52,226 nt of DNA, taken from Lysinibacillus composti. GTDB taxonomy: Bacteria > Bacillota > Bacilli > Bacillales_A > Planococcaceae. Position numbers and translations under genes: made by a program. Below the pieces are notes generated by a model. It did no database searches. It was not told where the DNA came from and saw nothing but the letters and a program-made list of their open reading frames with translations. Positions 8,710 to 18,109 of this stretch are shown here, piece after piece. The first letter of the stretch is position 1. Each line of letters begins with the position of its first letter. The DNA lies in the NCBI RefSeq assembly GCF_016908465.1, contig NZ_JAFBDY010000023.1, positions 1-52,226 of the forward strand. The letters run 5' to 3'.

Positions 8710-8808
8710 GCTTTTAAAGATCATTGCGTTTAAGAGTGTTTCATTCGCGTTTAGCAAATATTTTATAAGTGGAAAGAGGTTAATATTAAAATAAAAAGAA
8801 AAGTTTAT

Positions 8809-9223
8809 ATGGAGGAGAAATGTAATATTTTGGTTCGCAATCACCATCTATTTTCTCTTAATAATTGTTTTTTGAATCTCGAAAAACTGGTAAAACGGAA
8901 ATTTAATCTTCCAAAGGAAATTAAATATAATAAAAAGTTCACTAATAATCAAACTTTAATAGAAATTTTAATGTCGATTATATTTTTTATTGGTGCATTT
9001 ATGTCGAGTTTTACTGTTCTTGAAAAAAGATATCTATCGTCCATTAAATCCAATCCCACTATATTTGTGGCTTTCACTATATTTTTTTGTATTGTATGGA
9101 TTTAGAGGATACATGGCAAAAAGGTTTGATAAAGATTCGAGAGCATATTATATCCATTTCGCCTACTCTGTATGGTTACCCATAATCATCATAGCCTATC
9201 ATACTACGAAAATTTTTCTATAA
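8809..9223 (+). pseudogene. Frameshifted small membrane protein gene
   Basis: The first frame (ATG 8809) encodes a basic segment, then two membrane spans (about LIEILMSIIFFIGAFMSSF and PTIFVAFTIFFCIVW), and stops at 9105. The +1 frame continues in register after the T-run at 9082-9088 with RGYMAKRFDKDSRAYYIHF and a third span (WLPIIIIAYHTTKIFL), ending at 9223. The two halves together give a sensible three-span protein of about 138 residues, so a one-base change in the T7 run has split it. Function unknown; the true start is uncertain because the GGAGGAG at 8811 lies inside the ORF. Confidence 0.55.
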
Positions 9224-9242
9224 CTGTTTTATTAAACAATCA

Positions 9243-9276
9243 GGCGCATTTCAATAATAAGGAATGCGTCTATTTT
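9243..9276 (+). terminator. Intrinsic terminator, GGCGC family
   Basis: GGCGCATTTC pairs imperfectly with GGAATGCGTC, followed by TATTTTTATTT. It ends the membrane-protein transcript and directly abuts the recombinase fragment. Confidence 0.65.
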
Positions 9277-9554
9277 TATTTAATGCCCTTCTACAAAATA
9301 ACGAGTATTTTATACAAAAGTGGGAAGAAAAGAAAAACAGCGAGAACCAACTCGAGAAATATAAAGCCAAGCAGTTTATTGAAATCATAACAAAAGCCAA
9401 ACCACTTGAAAATTTTGATATGAATTTATTCTTTAAACTAGTGAAAAAGATGACGGTCTACGAAGAAGCAAAGGTGATTGTGACATTGCTGGATGGCACA
9501 GAAGTTGAGTGCCAAATTGAAAGAAAAGGCTTGGAATTATATCCAAGCCTTTGA
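9264..9554 (+). pseudogene. C-terminal fragment of a large serine recombinase
   Basis: The encoded segment LLQNNEYFIQKWEEKKNSEN ... FDMNLFFKLVKKMTVYEE ... IVTLLDGTEVECQIE has the usual ending of large serine recombinases: a coiled coil, then a final beta-hairpin with DGTEVE. The catalytic N-terminus and zinc ribbon are absent, and the 5' end coincides with the GGCGC hairpin at 9243. It is therefore a truncated remnant of an integration or transposition gene. Any ATG-initiated product would be non-catalytic. Confidence 0.65.
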
Positions 9555-9583
9555 ACTAATTAATATAATGCAATCTTTTAAGA

Positions 9584-12421
9584 TTACCATGGTATATCAT
9601 CATCTAAATCGATTAATTCTGGTGGTGGTTCAAATAAAGTCGTTATTAGTGGGGGAGCTGCTTGTGTTGGTCGGCCATCTCCACAACTTGGGCATATAAC
9701 GTACCATTTTCTGCGACTTTCTACTTGTAGATGGTAGTTATTCATGTGCTTTACAAGTTTATGACGATTAGAGCGACAGTGTACCTTTACCCAGAATTCA
9801 TTACATTTTTTGCATGTGTAATAGTATTTTGGATATCCTCCTTGAGTTAGAAGTTGACGCTCATGTACTTCTTCAGCCTCTCCACAATTCCAACATACTT
9901 TATGCTCACCGAGATGGTATTCCATAATCAAACGGAACCAATTTTTAAAAACATAGGTTTTAGAAGGTATCATATAAATGGAACCGTACTTATGTGCCTT
10001 CTCATTACTTAAATTTGTATTAAAAAGCGTTTCATTATACATGACATGGTATGGGTTATACTTATCTTCGGCGTTTTCAGAAATTGTTATATCAGAATGT
10101 ATAATACCGGATGCCAGAATTGGGGCTTGCCACTTTGAATCAATTGGCTGCATGTTTCCGTATTTATTAATTGCAATATCATTAATATCCTCTACCCACT
10201 GTTCTATTCCCTGTGAATTATAATTTCGATATTTTGCATCTAAAACACCAATTCCCATAGATCTATTATTCTTTTTAAATTTCAGAACGAAGTCTGGTGT
10301 AAGGTATTGGGTAAAGGGTAAATCAATTTTTGGCTCATAATAGAGTTCAACTTGCCAATGCTGCCAAGAAAGTGTAACAGAAAAATTTTGGAGTCCTTTT
10401 TGATTTCCAATGAGTAAGTAGTTATCTAGGCAGGAAGTTACATCCTTATAACCATCTAACCTCCAGCCCATTTCCTTAATTAGTAGGTGTAAAATTTTAT
10501 AAAGAGTCCAAACTTCGAAAATATGTTCAACTTTTCCGGTACTAATCTGTCGTTGATACTGTTCTATATATAATGTTGCGGAAAGCTCATGCTTAATACG
10601 TTTGACTGCTTGCCATGCTACTCGGTAAGTTGGATTATGCAAAAATACTTGAGTTGGTCTTATTGGGAGTCGTTCATTTAAATCAAGTGTTGAAAATAAA
10701 GGTAACTCCAATAAACGCTGTGCAGTTTCTCTCAACTCATCAAATTCCTCAGCAGCACTATGAATCTCTTCTTTATATTTGGTAAGTGCTTGGAGTTTCT
10801 CGAGTTGCTTTAAACGCATAAACGCTTCTTCGCTTTGGTCTGCACCATGCATCATAACCGGTAATTCGTTATATAAAAAAGCTAGGAGAGAATCTCTATC
10901 TGCTGGAACAAGTATTTCGTTACCGTTTACGTGAATGCTAGAAATCTGCACAAAGTCAAATGTATAATCATAATAATTATCCAGTCTTGGAGTGGCGACT
11001 GCATCAATACCATTTGGTTGTGGTCGCACAAATCCACGAATATAAATAGTTCTAGGTCGATGCTCTGACTGTATTTGTGCTTCTTCACAGAAAGCTTTAT
11101 ATAATCTTATTTGAGACTGTACATGATTACTACCAAGTTGGATTGTACCAAAATGGCTATTTGGAATCTGTGGGATTCGGCCAAAAGGAGTCTCGATAGC
11201 ATAGTTTCTGATCTTTAATTGCTGTTCACGTCTATCATACTTTAATTGTGCTCTCATTCCCTGAATTGATTGATGATGATAATAGTGATTACTATTCGTA
11301 AATATGCCATTCATCTCAAGTGTTAGTTCAATATATTGGGTATCAAGTACTCTATTTGGATTTGCAGTAAAGTTCGCTGTAGATTTAATATTCTCTCGAA
11401 TACTGCTTTCTTCATCTAAGTAACGTTGCATATCCTGTGTTAACTTACTATGTATCCTGTTATATGTGTTTATATCCTCTATCTTATCAACAGAACCAAG
11501 TAATCTTTGAATTTCTAAATCACTTTTACGGAAATACATCTCACGTTCATTTTTTACATTACGTAGTAGAGACTTTGTTGTAATTTCATTTGAACCCATT
11601 GCAGTACTATATCGTATTAAATCTTCCAATAGTTGTTTTATTAGCTTATTCTCATACGTAGCGACCATAGGTATGAGCGATCGATTTCGATAATTTGGTT
11701 TTCCAGGATTCATATATTGTTCAATTTCCATACGAAGGTCAAAGCGTCCGTGACTCTGGGGCTTTTTCTTGGTTATTTGCAATTCTAGTACTGTATGTGG
11801 GTTAGCATTAATCTGTTTAATTGCAGTTGTTAGTTTTTTTAATTGTTCCTGTAGTTCCATCACAACTTTATTTGAACTAATTGCAACTTTGGCAACATTT
11901 CGGTCATCTCGTACAAAATCCTCCCGGATTCTGTATAAATCAGCGATCATCTCTTCATAATCCTCAATTGGTAAGGAGGATGGAACAAAGTGGATGGTGG
12001 CAAAATTGTTAGATAGACCATTTGCTGTATAGCTTAACTTTGCTGTTCCTGCATTTGTTAGTCCAGTTAAAATACTAGATTCTTCATAAAGAAAATAGCT
12101 CTTACGCTTCTTATTTGAGAAAAGCGTTGGTTCAAACCAAATATTCTTATCGGAATGATAAACAAAATTATGACTAGATTTTTCGTCGGGTGAAATAATA
12201 GAAACTTTTTCAACATTATTTTCCTTATCAACGAACCGAACACCAATTTGTCGTATGAAATTTTCATTTTGGCTGCGATAATGGTTTGGAATAACCCACT
12301 CTTCTTTATTTTTTTTTGCAATTTTATCGCCAATATCTATAGATTTTATCGGTAGTAGTTTTTGGTTTGGTTTTAGGCTATGGTCATACCTCACCTTGAT
12401 CATGAATAACTCTACATACAT
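9584..12421 (-). CDS. DUF2357 / McrC-like restriction nuclease
   Basis: 945-residue protein, second in a two-gene operon with the McrB-like AAA+ protein; the gap is 6 bases. It is long and mixed helical. A PD-(D/E)XK nuclease core is visible near residues 707-735: LTPDFVLKF followed by GIGVLDAKYRNY, giving Asp plus the D-A-K catalytic pair. The C-terminus is a zinc-binding tail with CWNC (about 843), CKKC (about 870) and CPSC (about 910), absent from classical McrC and likely to bind nucleic acid. With its partner it would form a type IV, NTP-driven system cutting modified DNA. GGAG lies about ten bases before the ATG. Confidence 0.82.
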   Translation of the reverse strand: MYVELFMIKVRYDHSLKPNQKLLPIKSIDIGDKIAKKNKEEWVIPNHYRSQNENFIRQIGVRFVDKENNVEKVSIISPDEKSSHNFVYHSDKNIWFEPTLFSNKKRKSYFLYEESSILTGLTNAGTAKLSYTANGLSNNFATIHFVPSSLPIEDYEEMIADLYRIREDFVRDDRNVAKVAISSNKVVMELQEQLKKLTTAIKQINANPHTVLELQITKKKPQSHGRFDLRMEIEQYMNPGKPNYRNRSLIPMVATYENKLIKQLLEDLIRYSTAMGSNEITTKSLLRNVKNEREMYFRKSDLEIQRLLGSVDKIEDINTYNRIHSKLTQDMQRYLDEESSIRENIKSTANFTANPNRVLDTQYIELTLEMNGIFTNSNHYYHHQSIQGMRAQLKYDRREQQLKIRNYAIETPFGRIPQIPNSHFGTIQLGSNHVQSQIRLYKAFCEEAQIQSEHRPRTIYIRGFVRPQPNGIDAVATPRLDNYYDYTFDFVQISSIHVNGNEILVPADRDSLLAFLYNELPVMMHGADQSEEAFMRLKQLEKLQALTKYKEEIHSAAEEFDELRETAQRLLELPLFSTLDLNERLPIRPTQVFLHNPTYRVAWQAVKRIKHELSATLYIEQYQRQISTGKVEHIFEVWTLYKILHLLIKEMGWRLDGYKDVTSCLDNYLLIGNQKGLQNFSVTLSWQHWQVELYYEPKIDLPFTQYLTPDFVLKFKKNNRSMGIGVLDAKYRNYNSQGIEQWVEDINDIAINKYGNMQPIDSKWQAPILASGIIHSDITISENAEDKYNPYHVMYNETLFNTNLSNEKAHKYGSIYMIPSKTYVFKNWFRLIMEYHLGEHKVCWNCGEAEEVHERQLLTQGGYPKYYYTCKKCNEFWVKVHCRSNRHKLVKHMNNYHLQVESRRKWYVICPSCGDGRPTQAAPPLITTLFEPPPELIDLDDDIPW

Positions 12422-12427
12422 ACCTTA

Positions 12428-14266
12428 TCAACTCCAATATGAGTATAAGCCAGTTTGTTCAAATCTTTGCTGCATTTTTTCGAGTTTTCTCTTACTTAAT
12501 AATTCATCTTTTACATGGCGCTCAACAACTTCTATTAATCTTGTAATTAGCTGTTCATCATCTACCATTTCATGAATCCTAGGTAAAAGTTTCATTATTG
12601 TAATATCATCTGCTAGTTGCTTAGTAGAAATTCCTAAGTTTTTCGCAGCGACGTAGTATAATAAAATATGTCTTTCTACACGTTCATTATATTCGATATG
12701 CCAGTTTTTAAGTTCTTGTTGTATATCATTTATTGCTTCACGTAATTGATTAGAGATTCTTGGTGTTTCGGTTGTATTGGTTGTAAAGTACTGGGCAGAA
12801 ATATCGTACTGTCCAATTTCTGAAACAGATGCTACTTTTTCATTTTCCTGACGATAAAGTGGGATGACAAAGCTACGATCAATTACTTTTGGGCTCAGAG
12901 CTTGTACAGCACCATCTACATTCATTGTTCCTATAATACGAACATTTTGTGGAATATTAAGAACTGGTGCGTATCGTTTTAAATTTTCAAATCTAGTAAC
13001 CATCTCATAATGTGCTAATGAATCCATTTGAATCTTTTTTAAGGCTTCATCAATTTCTAGTGTTTCTTCTTGAGACATTCTTTGAATGAACCATTTTATT
13101 TCATTCATATTTTGTTCGTATTCAAAATCACTATATAAACGAAGCTTTCCATCTTCTAATTCCCTTATACTAAGTACGTCAGCTAAATAGTATTCGATTT
13201 GCGCAAGGTTCATTTCATCTAAACAAATAAAGTATAGATGATCCTTATTTTGCTTTGCTTCGATAAGACAATCTAAAAATGCAGAAGGTACATATAGTTT
13301 TCTAATAGGATTATAAAAGCCAAGTAAATCTTGTTTATCAGTCCAGCTTGGCTGAACCGGAATTATTTCATACTTTGCATTAATAATCGACGCGAGCTGC
13401 TTCACAATTGTTGTCTTTCCAGTACCAGAGGGACCAGACAAGATAATCATTTGCTCTGTCATTAGTGCTAGTAATAGCTGACGTAATGTTTTTTGCTCAT
13501 AATGATAGCCACGAGCACTAAGTTGTGATAGTATTCCTTTTAATAATTCAGAAACTGTTTCCGGTATAACAAGAAATGATTCCTCTGTTTCTTCTAGTTG
13601 GTCTTCAGATTGTTTGTCAAATACAAAACCTAATTTTTCTAGTTTTTGCTGAAGTGAATATAGATTTTGTTTTGTTTTATCTAACCGATCCTCCTGCCTT
13701 TCCATATACAATATTTGTTTTTTGTTCTCGTCTAATTTTGAATCAAGGTTCTTTATATCATTTTCAATTTTAGTTTTTATAATATTAGCGGCATCAATAA
13801 AGCGGCTTTCTCTGTCTTTATATAGAAATGGCTTTGCTAAGGCGATAATACCTAAGTCCTCTTTGTTCATTCCGATTAAATCAAATATTTCATCAGTATC
13901 TTCAATTTGATAGACTTCATTATATGTGGTATTAAATATATTTCCTTTTTTCACCTCATTTTCAAATTCAGTGAGGGTAACCTTTGCAGCCACTAATGTA
14001 CCGTCCTCATAGTTCTTTGCCTTGCCCTTTGTTCGGCAAAAAATAGATTGTGGACGGCTAAAATCACTAAAAATTTGAGATTCTAAAACTACTCCTGTAT
14101 ATGGATTAATCAATTGTTCAATAAAGAAAAATGGTTTTTCTTCAAAAGGATTTCTTACACGTCCAATAAGCCAGAAATCTTCTAACTGTGTCCTTTCCAA
14201 TATGTATGCCTCTCTATTATCAGGCACTAATTTTGCAAACGCTTCTATTGTAATAGCTTCGATCAC
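12428..14266 (-). CDS. McrB-like AAA+ NTPase with coiled coil
   Basis: First gene of the McrBC-like operon. I place the start at GTG 14266 because GGAGG at 14275-14279 is then eight bases upstream; the TTG at 14281 overlaps that site. Residue positions here count from the TTG. An N-terminal mixed domain (1-150), perhaps for target recognition, precedes a coiled coil (about 165-218). The AAA+ module has Walker A GPSGTGKT (283-290), Walker B ICLDEMNLAQ (352-361) and the McrB-type GTMNVDG ... LSPKVIDRS motif. It should form a nucleotide-driven ring that moves DNA and activates the nuclease partner. Whether it uses GTP or ATP cannot be read here. Confidence 0.87.
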   Translation of the reverse strand: MIEAITIEAFAKLVPDNREAYILERTQLEDFWLIGRVRNPFEEKPFFFIEQLINPYTGVVLESQIFSDFSRPQSIFCRTKGKAKNYEDGTLVAAKVTLTEFENEVKKGNIFNTTYNEVYQIEDTDEIFDLIGMNKEDLGIIALAKPFLYKDRESRFIDAANIIKTKIENDIKNLDSKLDENKKQILYMERQEDRLDKTKQNLYSLQQKLEKLGFVFDKQSEDQLEETEESFLVIPETVSELLKGILSQLSARGYHYEQKTLRQLLLALMTEQMIILSGPSGTGKTTIVKQLASIINAKYEIIPVQPSWTDKQDLLGFYNPIRKLYVPSAFLDCLIEAKQNKDHLYFICLDEMNLAQIEYYLADVLSIRELEDGKLRLYSDFEYEQNMNEIKWFIQRMSQEETLEIDEALKKIQMDSLAHYEMVTRFENLKRYAPVLNIPQNVRIIGTMNVDGAVQALSPKVIDRSFVIPLYRQENEKVASVSEIGQYDISAQYFTTNTTETPRISNQLREAINDIQQELKNWHIEYNERVERHILLYYVAAKNLGISTKQLADDITIMKLLPRIHEMVDDEQLITRLIEVVERHVKDELLSKRKLEKMQQRFEQTGLYSYWS

Positions 14267-14438
14267 CGAAAAAACCTCCAATAAAACAGAATATACATTA
14301 TTTTATCATAATAATAATACTATTTTCCTGTATATACCAAGAAAACTGTTACAATGGAATTAGAAAGAAAAAGATTTTTACTTTAGTTTTTCAAAAGATG
14401 ACTACAACTTTTAGCAATTTTTAGAAAAGAGGTACGAT

Positions 14439-15054
14439 ATGTCAAATTATAAAAATCTTTCAAGAGGAACATCCTGCCAGTTTCTAGAGGGAATACTGGT
14501 ATTTATTCTTATCAAATAAAGAATTAACGATGTACCTACTAGGCAAACGGAATTGGTTCAAAAAGATGAAGATAGCAAGAAAAACATTTATAGATTAAGA
14601 GAACAATTTGGACTTTTAGATGTTGATGAAATTCAATTTCTTGATGATAACGAATTGATTGATAGCATTAAAGAGATAGAGATAAACAATGATAAGGCGC
14701 CGACCTATAATGGGACACCGAAAGAAAAAGAGGAATTTAATGTCAATGCTAAAGGTGCGAATTTTTATCCTCGAAACTTAAATGTCTCTGTTAATGCACT
14801 TAAAATGGCAAGTTTCAGATGTGGATGTGATAATGACCATCCAACTTTTATAAAAAAGAGAGATGGAAATCCGTATACAGAGCTTCATCACTTAATTCCA
14901 TTGAGCAGTCATTCTGATTTTTCGTATTCACTAGATGTTGAAGAAAATATAGTTTCCTTATGTAGTCACTGTCATAATCTTTTACATTATGGAAGAGCTA
15001 TATGAGCAAAGGAAAGATTTGCTTAAACAAGCGGGTATTGAAATAACATTCTAA
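14439..15054 (+). pseudogene. HNH endonuclease gene broken by stop and frameshift
   Basis: ATG 14439, preceded by AGAGG, opens a frame that hits TAA at 14517. The same frame resumes and encodes an HNH protein with ELHHLIPLSSHSDFS and VSLCSHCHNLLHYG. It stops early at 15005, while the +1 frame carries the expected tail EELYEQRKDLLKQAGIEITF to TAA 15054. One nonsense codon plus one frameshift make this a decayed McrA-type restriction gene. A TTG at 14553 could start a 150-residue product that keeps the HNH core, but it lacks a good ribosome site. Confidence 0.75.
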
Positions 15055-15163
15055 AAATTGTTGTCTTATTATTAAATAATATATAGCTACTGAGATTAGG
15101 TGGTAAATCTTTTTATAATATTTGTAATATGGTAATAAGTGGAGAAAGATGAGGTGCTGAAAA

Positions 15164-16342
15164 ATGATTAAGTTTACTGACGAGCAGATAAAACTTGCTG
15201 AACAACTTTTAATTACCGTGATGAAAAAGGAACCAATTGTAGAGTATAAGGAGCTTGGGGATAGGGTTTCACCGCCAATTCACCATCGTCAGGTTCCCAG
15301 GCATATTGGAGTTATTTCAGAACTATGTTTTCAGCTTGGATTGCCATTCCTTTCAGCAAAGGTTGTAACTAAAGGAGTAAATGTGGCAGGGGAAGGGTTT
15401 TATAAACTTTATACACAGTATTTTCCCGATGCAAAGAAACTTACTTCTAAAGAAGTATTTAGTGAGGAATTGAAAAAAATTAGAGAATGTACAGAATGGT
15501 ATAAGCTCGCAGATTATTTACATATTGATCTGGATTTACCAAGGCCTACTGTGAAAAGTGAAGTAACACCATCCATAAGAATATTGCCAATGAGTAGTAA
15601 AGAAGAATTTCCTGGAATGAGCATAGAAGACGTGCAAGAGGATTTCTTTTTGGGTGAACTTAAAAAGCGGAATGGCATCTTTTACTTTAGAAGAGTTGGA
15701 ATGTATGCTCCCGAAGGTTCTCTAGTACTCTTTCAATTTGATAATTTGATTATCGCCTCAGCTAACCTTCATAGCATTGAAAAGTTTGATACCCCGGAAA
15801 AGGAGCAATATTATGGAGCCTATCAATTCGATATAAAAACGCTCGAAGTCTTTCAACCCATTACAGTAGCCGAAATAAATAAAATTGATGGTAATATTAC
15901 TCGATTTTCACAATCAAAGCAGGAAATTAATTCTTCTTTTATTTCAGAGATTGAAGAACTTATTAAGAGAAAGCAAATGGCACTTTTAGCAGATGAATTG
16001 CCTGTGCAAGAATCTCCTAAACTTAAAGAAGGAGCAAAGAAACAGGTCCTGGTTAATTCATATGAAAGAAATTACAAAGCAAGACAACAATGTATAGACT
16101 ATTATGGTTGTCACTGTTCAGTTTGCGATTTTGAGTTTGCAAAGTTTTATGGGGACGAATTTGAGGGGAAAATTCATGTTCATCATCTTAAAGCTCTTTC
16201 TGAAATAAATGAAGAATATGAAGTGGATCCAATTAATGATTTACGCCCAGTATGTCCAAACTGCCATTTAGCTCTTCACTCCAAAGTTGGGGATAAGCCT
16301 TATACAATAGAAGAGTTGAAAGAAAAAATCTACAGAAATTAA
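15164..16342 (+). CDS. HNH endonuclease, McrA-like
   Basis: 392 residues, apparently intact. The N-terminal ~90 residues look like a small helical/winged domain (FTDEQIKLAEQLLITVMKKE ... HHRQVPRHIGVISELC). The middle is unassigned. The C-terminal HNH nuclease (about residues 300-380) has CSVCDF, HVHHLKAL and CPNCHLALHS, giving the His-Asn/His catalytic and four-Cys zinc set. HNH proteins of this layout cut modified or foreign DNA as stand-alone type IV restriction enzymes. GAGGTG precedes ATG by eight bases. It follows a broken HNH gene, but the sequences differ, so they are not simple duplicates. Confidence 0.85.
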   Translation: MIKFTDEQIKLAEQLLITVMKKEPIVEYKELGDRVSPPIHHRQVPRHIGVISELCFQLGLPFLSAKVVTKGVNVAGEGFYKLYTQYFPDAKKLTSKEVFSEELKKIRECTEWYKLADYLHIDLDLPRPTVKSEVTPSIRILPMSSKEEFPGMSIEDVQEDFFLGELKKRNGIFYFRRVGMYAPEGSLVLFQFDNLIIASANLHSIEKFDTPEKEQYYGAYQFDIKTLEVFQPITVAEINKIDGNITRFSQSKQEINSSFISEIEELIKRKQMALLADELPVQESPKLKEGAKKQVLVNSYERNYKARQQCIDYYGCHCSVCDFEFAKFYGDEFEGKIHVHHLKALSEINEEYEVDPINDLRPVCPNCHLALHSKVGDKPYTIEELKEKIYRN

Positions 16343-16401
16343 TCTTTGAATTAGAGGGGTTAAGTTTATGATATCTAATGAAAAGACCGAGTAGATAGTT
16401 T

Positions 16402-16839
16402 AAATGTCTGAAGATAGCTATTAAATTACTTCACCAAAACGATTTTGCTAGTGCCTCATCATATTTTATGGAAGCTCATAATTTATATAAAACGAGTAAT
16501 TACGAAAGTGCCATTGTAAAAGCTTGTGTTTCTTTTGAAGGTACAATGAAAATTATTTGCGATAAAATGGGATATTTACATAGTACAAGGGCAACTACTA
16601 GTTCACTTATTAACACTTTGGCAACAAATGGCTTCTTTAATGTATCAAGTGAAATTCATCTTAATGCATAAAAAAATTCATTATCCAGTGGATTACCAAC
16701 AATAAGAAATCAATTAGGGTATGGTCAAATAGAAGCAAAGGAAGTTGCATCATCAACAGTTAAATACGCATTGGATTTGTGTGCAACCAATATTGTGTAT
16801 TTAGTAAATTTATATGAAGAAAAGAAAGTTAAATCATAG
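16402..16839 (+). pseudogene. Abortive-infection-like gene with internal stop
   Basis: One frame is open from 16399 to TAA 16669 and, after that stop, to TAG 16837. The first part reads KTSNYESAIVKACVSFEGTM and the second GLPTIRNQLGYGQ followed by STVKYALDLCATNIVYLVNL. The GLPTxRN...G.G pattern and flanking helices resemble the C-terminal domain of 'abortive infection' family proteins in defence islands. The in-frame TAA and missing N-terminus suggest decay. ATG 16468 could still start a 67-residue piece. Family assignment is tentative. Confidence 0.55.
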
Positions 16840-16870
16840 ATTGACTAACTAATAAAGGGTGAGGCAAAGA

Positions 16871-16999
16871 GTGAACGAGAAAGATAAACAAACAAAATGT
16901 TTGCAGGAGAAAACGGACAAGAAAAAGAAGATTAGACAAAGTTTTGATAAATTAGTAAAGCAAAATGGAAATGCATTAAAAAGGCTAAGTAAAGAATGA
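16871..16999 (+). CDS. Tiny lysine-rich protein, paralogue 1
   Basis: 42 residues from GTG, with GGTGAGG about six bases upstream. It is highly charged at the N-terminus and ends in an amphipathic helix (IRQSFDKLVKQNGNALKRLS). The ending is shared in pattern with the ORF at 17032 (F..aVKk.G..L.kLSK), suggesting a tandem duplication. No cysteine pair or membrane segment is present. It could be a small antitoxin or DNA-binding peptide, but nothing identifies it. Confidence 0.45.
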   Translation: MNEKDKQTKCLQEKTDKKKKIRQSFDKLVKQNGNALKRLSKE

Positions 17000-17031
17000 T
17001 ACAACTTATTTGGTAAGAGTGTGTATAGGTA

Positions 17032-17163
17032 GTGAAAGAAAATAATAAGGAAAAGGAAAATACAAAACAAGGTAAATCAGTTGGTAAGGAAGAAATTAAG
17101 AATATTTTTGAGGGTGCTGTTAAAAAGTACGGAAAAGTGCTAGATAAGTTAAGTAAAAATTAA
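17032..17163 (+). CDS. Tiny lysine-rich protein, paralogue 2
   Basis: 43 residues from GTG with a weak AGG upstream. The N-terminus is Lys/Glu-rich and the C-terminal helix (IKNIFEGAVKKYGKVLDKLS) parallels the end of the ORF at 16871. The spacing between the two ORFs is 32 bases. Matching endings in two adjacent micro-ORFs are better evidence for real genes than either alone. Function unknown. Confidence 0.45.
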   Translation: MKENNKEKENTKQGKSVGKEEIKNIFEGAVKKYGKVLDKLSKN

Positions 17164-17493
17164 CTTAGGAATTATATATGCTACCCTTCTATACCTATTA
17201 ACAAATTAGAAAAACTGGTTGGAATTTTTAAAAAGCTAAATAGCAAAATTTTAGAACAGGAAACCAAAAATAAGCAATCTGCCCCTTTATCTGTTTTAAA
17301 ATAAATGAATATTTAATGATTATAAGTAACAAAGAAAGAGCCTCCTATAGATGTCTTTGCGGAGGCATAAAAGAGACTCAATCTTATTGGGCCAGGGATC
17401 TAAGTTTATCATGTGATAGTATAGAATGGAGTATATTTATCAATTGAGCAATAAAAAAAACTATTTTTATTAGTTTAAGATATGAGGGAAATG
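17164..17493. other. Non-coding stretch
   Basis: 330 bases without a supported gene. A GCCTCC / GGAGGC hairpin with a long loop lies at about 17341-17367; without a T-run it is not a terminator. GAGGGA at 17484 serves the next gene. Confidence 0.4.
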
Positions 17494-18093
17494 ATGGTAG
17501 ATAAATTTATAGAAGATTTCATTAAATATAAGAGCAAGAAGAAAACAAGGGGTTATAAATTGGTTGGAAAAAAGTTCACATTATTATTTTTCATAACTTT
17601 TGGATTACTGATTTTTTTTATAATTCGTTTTTATATGACTTGGTATAACTGTTTAATATTGCCAATAATTATTCTCTTTATTTGTATTAGATTGTTTGAT
17701 AAAAAGTTAACTCGAGTATTAAATACTCATATTAAGAAAGATTATGAGAGGGATAAAGTCTACATAAGGAATTATTTAATCCAAAAGAATATCGTTAATA
17801 AAGAACAATTTCAAATCCTAGCAAAGTTAATTAAAGAAAAAGGAGAAGAAGGAATAAAACGGTTTGAATTAACACCGTATATTGCTATGTTGCTTACAGC
17901 TACTGTGTTTATTTTTAATAATAGTAATATTGAAGATTATTCCTTCTTTATGGTAATATTTATAATATTAATTTCTATTAATCCACTCTTAAACGTATGG
18001 CAAAATTTATTTCATAATTATAAATTTGAAGTAATGATAAATTTGTCTAGAAAGATTGAAGAAGTTTTTTTAGAGGAGTCTTCTCAAAAATAA
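17494..18093 (+). CDS. Unknown membrane protein
   Basis: About 199 residues. I prefer ATG 17494 because GAGGG at 17484-17488 is then five bases away; ATG 17482 would overlap the ribosome site. A basic N-terminus is followed by two close membrane spans (LLFFITFGLLIFFIIRF and CLILPIIILFICI). A soluble helical loop follows, then a further hydrophobic pair (IAMLLTATVFIFNN and FFMVIFIILISINPLL). No catalytic motif is recognisable. Its place between a decayed Abi-like locus and a recombinase makes a defence role possible but unproven. Confidence 0.65.
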   Translation: MVDKFIEDFIKYKSKKKTRGYKLVGKKFTLLFFITFGLLIFFIIRFYMTWYNCLILPIIILFICIRLFDKKLTRVLNTHIKKDYERDKVYIRNYLIQKNIVNKEQFQILAKLIKEKGEEGIKRFELTPYIAMLLTATVFIFNNSNIEDYSFFMVIFIILISINPLLNVWQNLFHNYKFEVMINLSRKIEEVFLEESSQK

Positions 18094-18109
18094 TAGTTTA
18101 AGTTTCAAT

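Noticed and set aside
14267..14281. TTG 14281 as start of the McrB-like gene.
   Set aside because: It overlaps the GGAGG that best serves GTG 14266.
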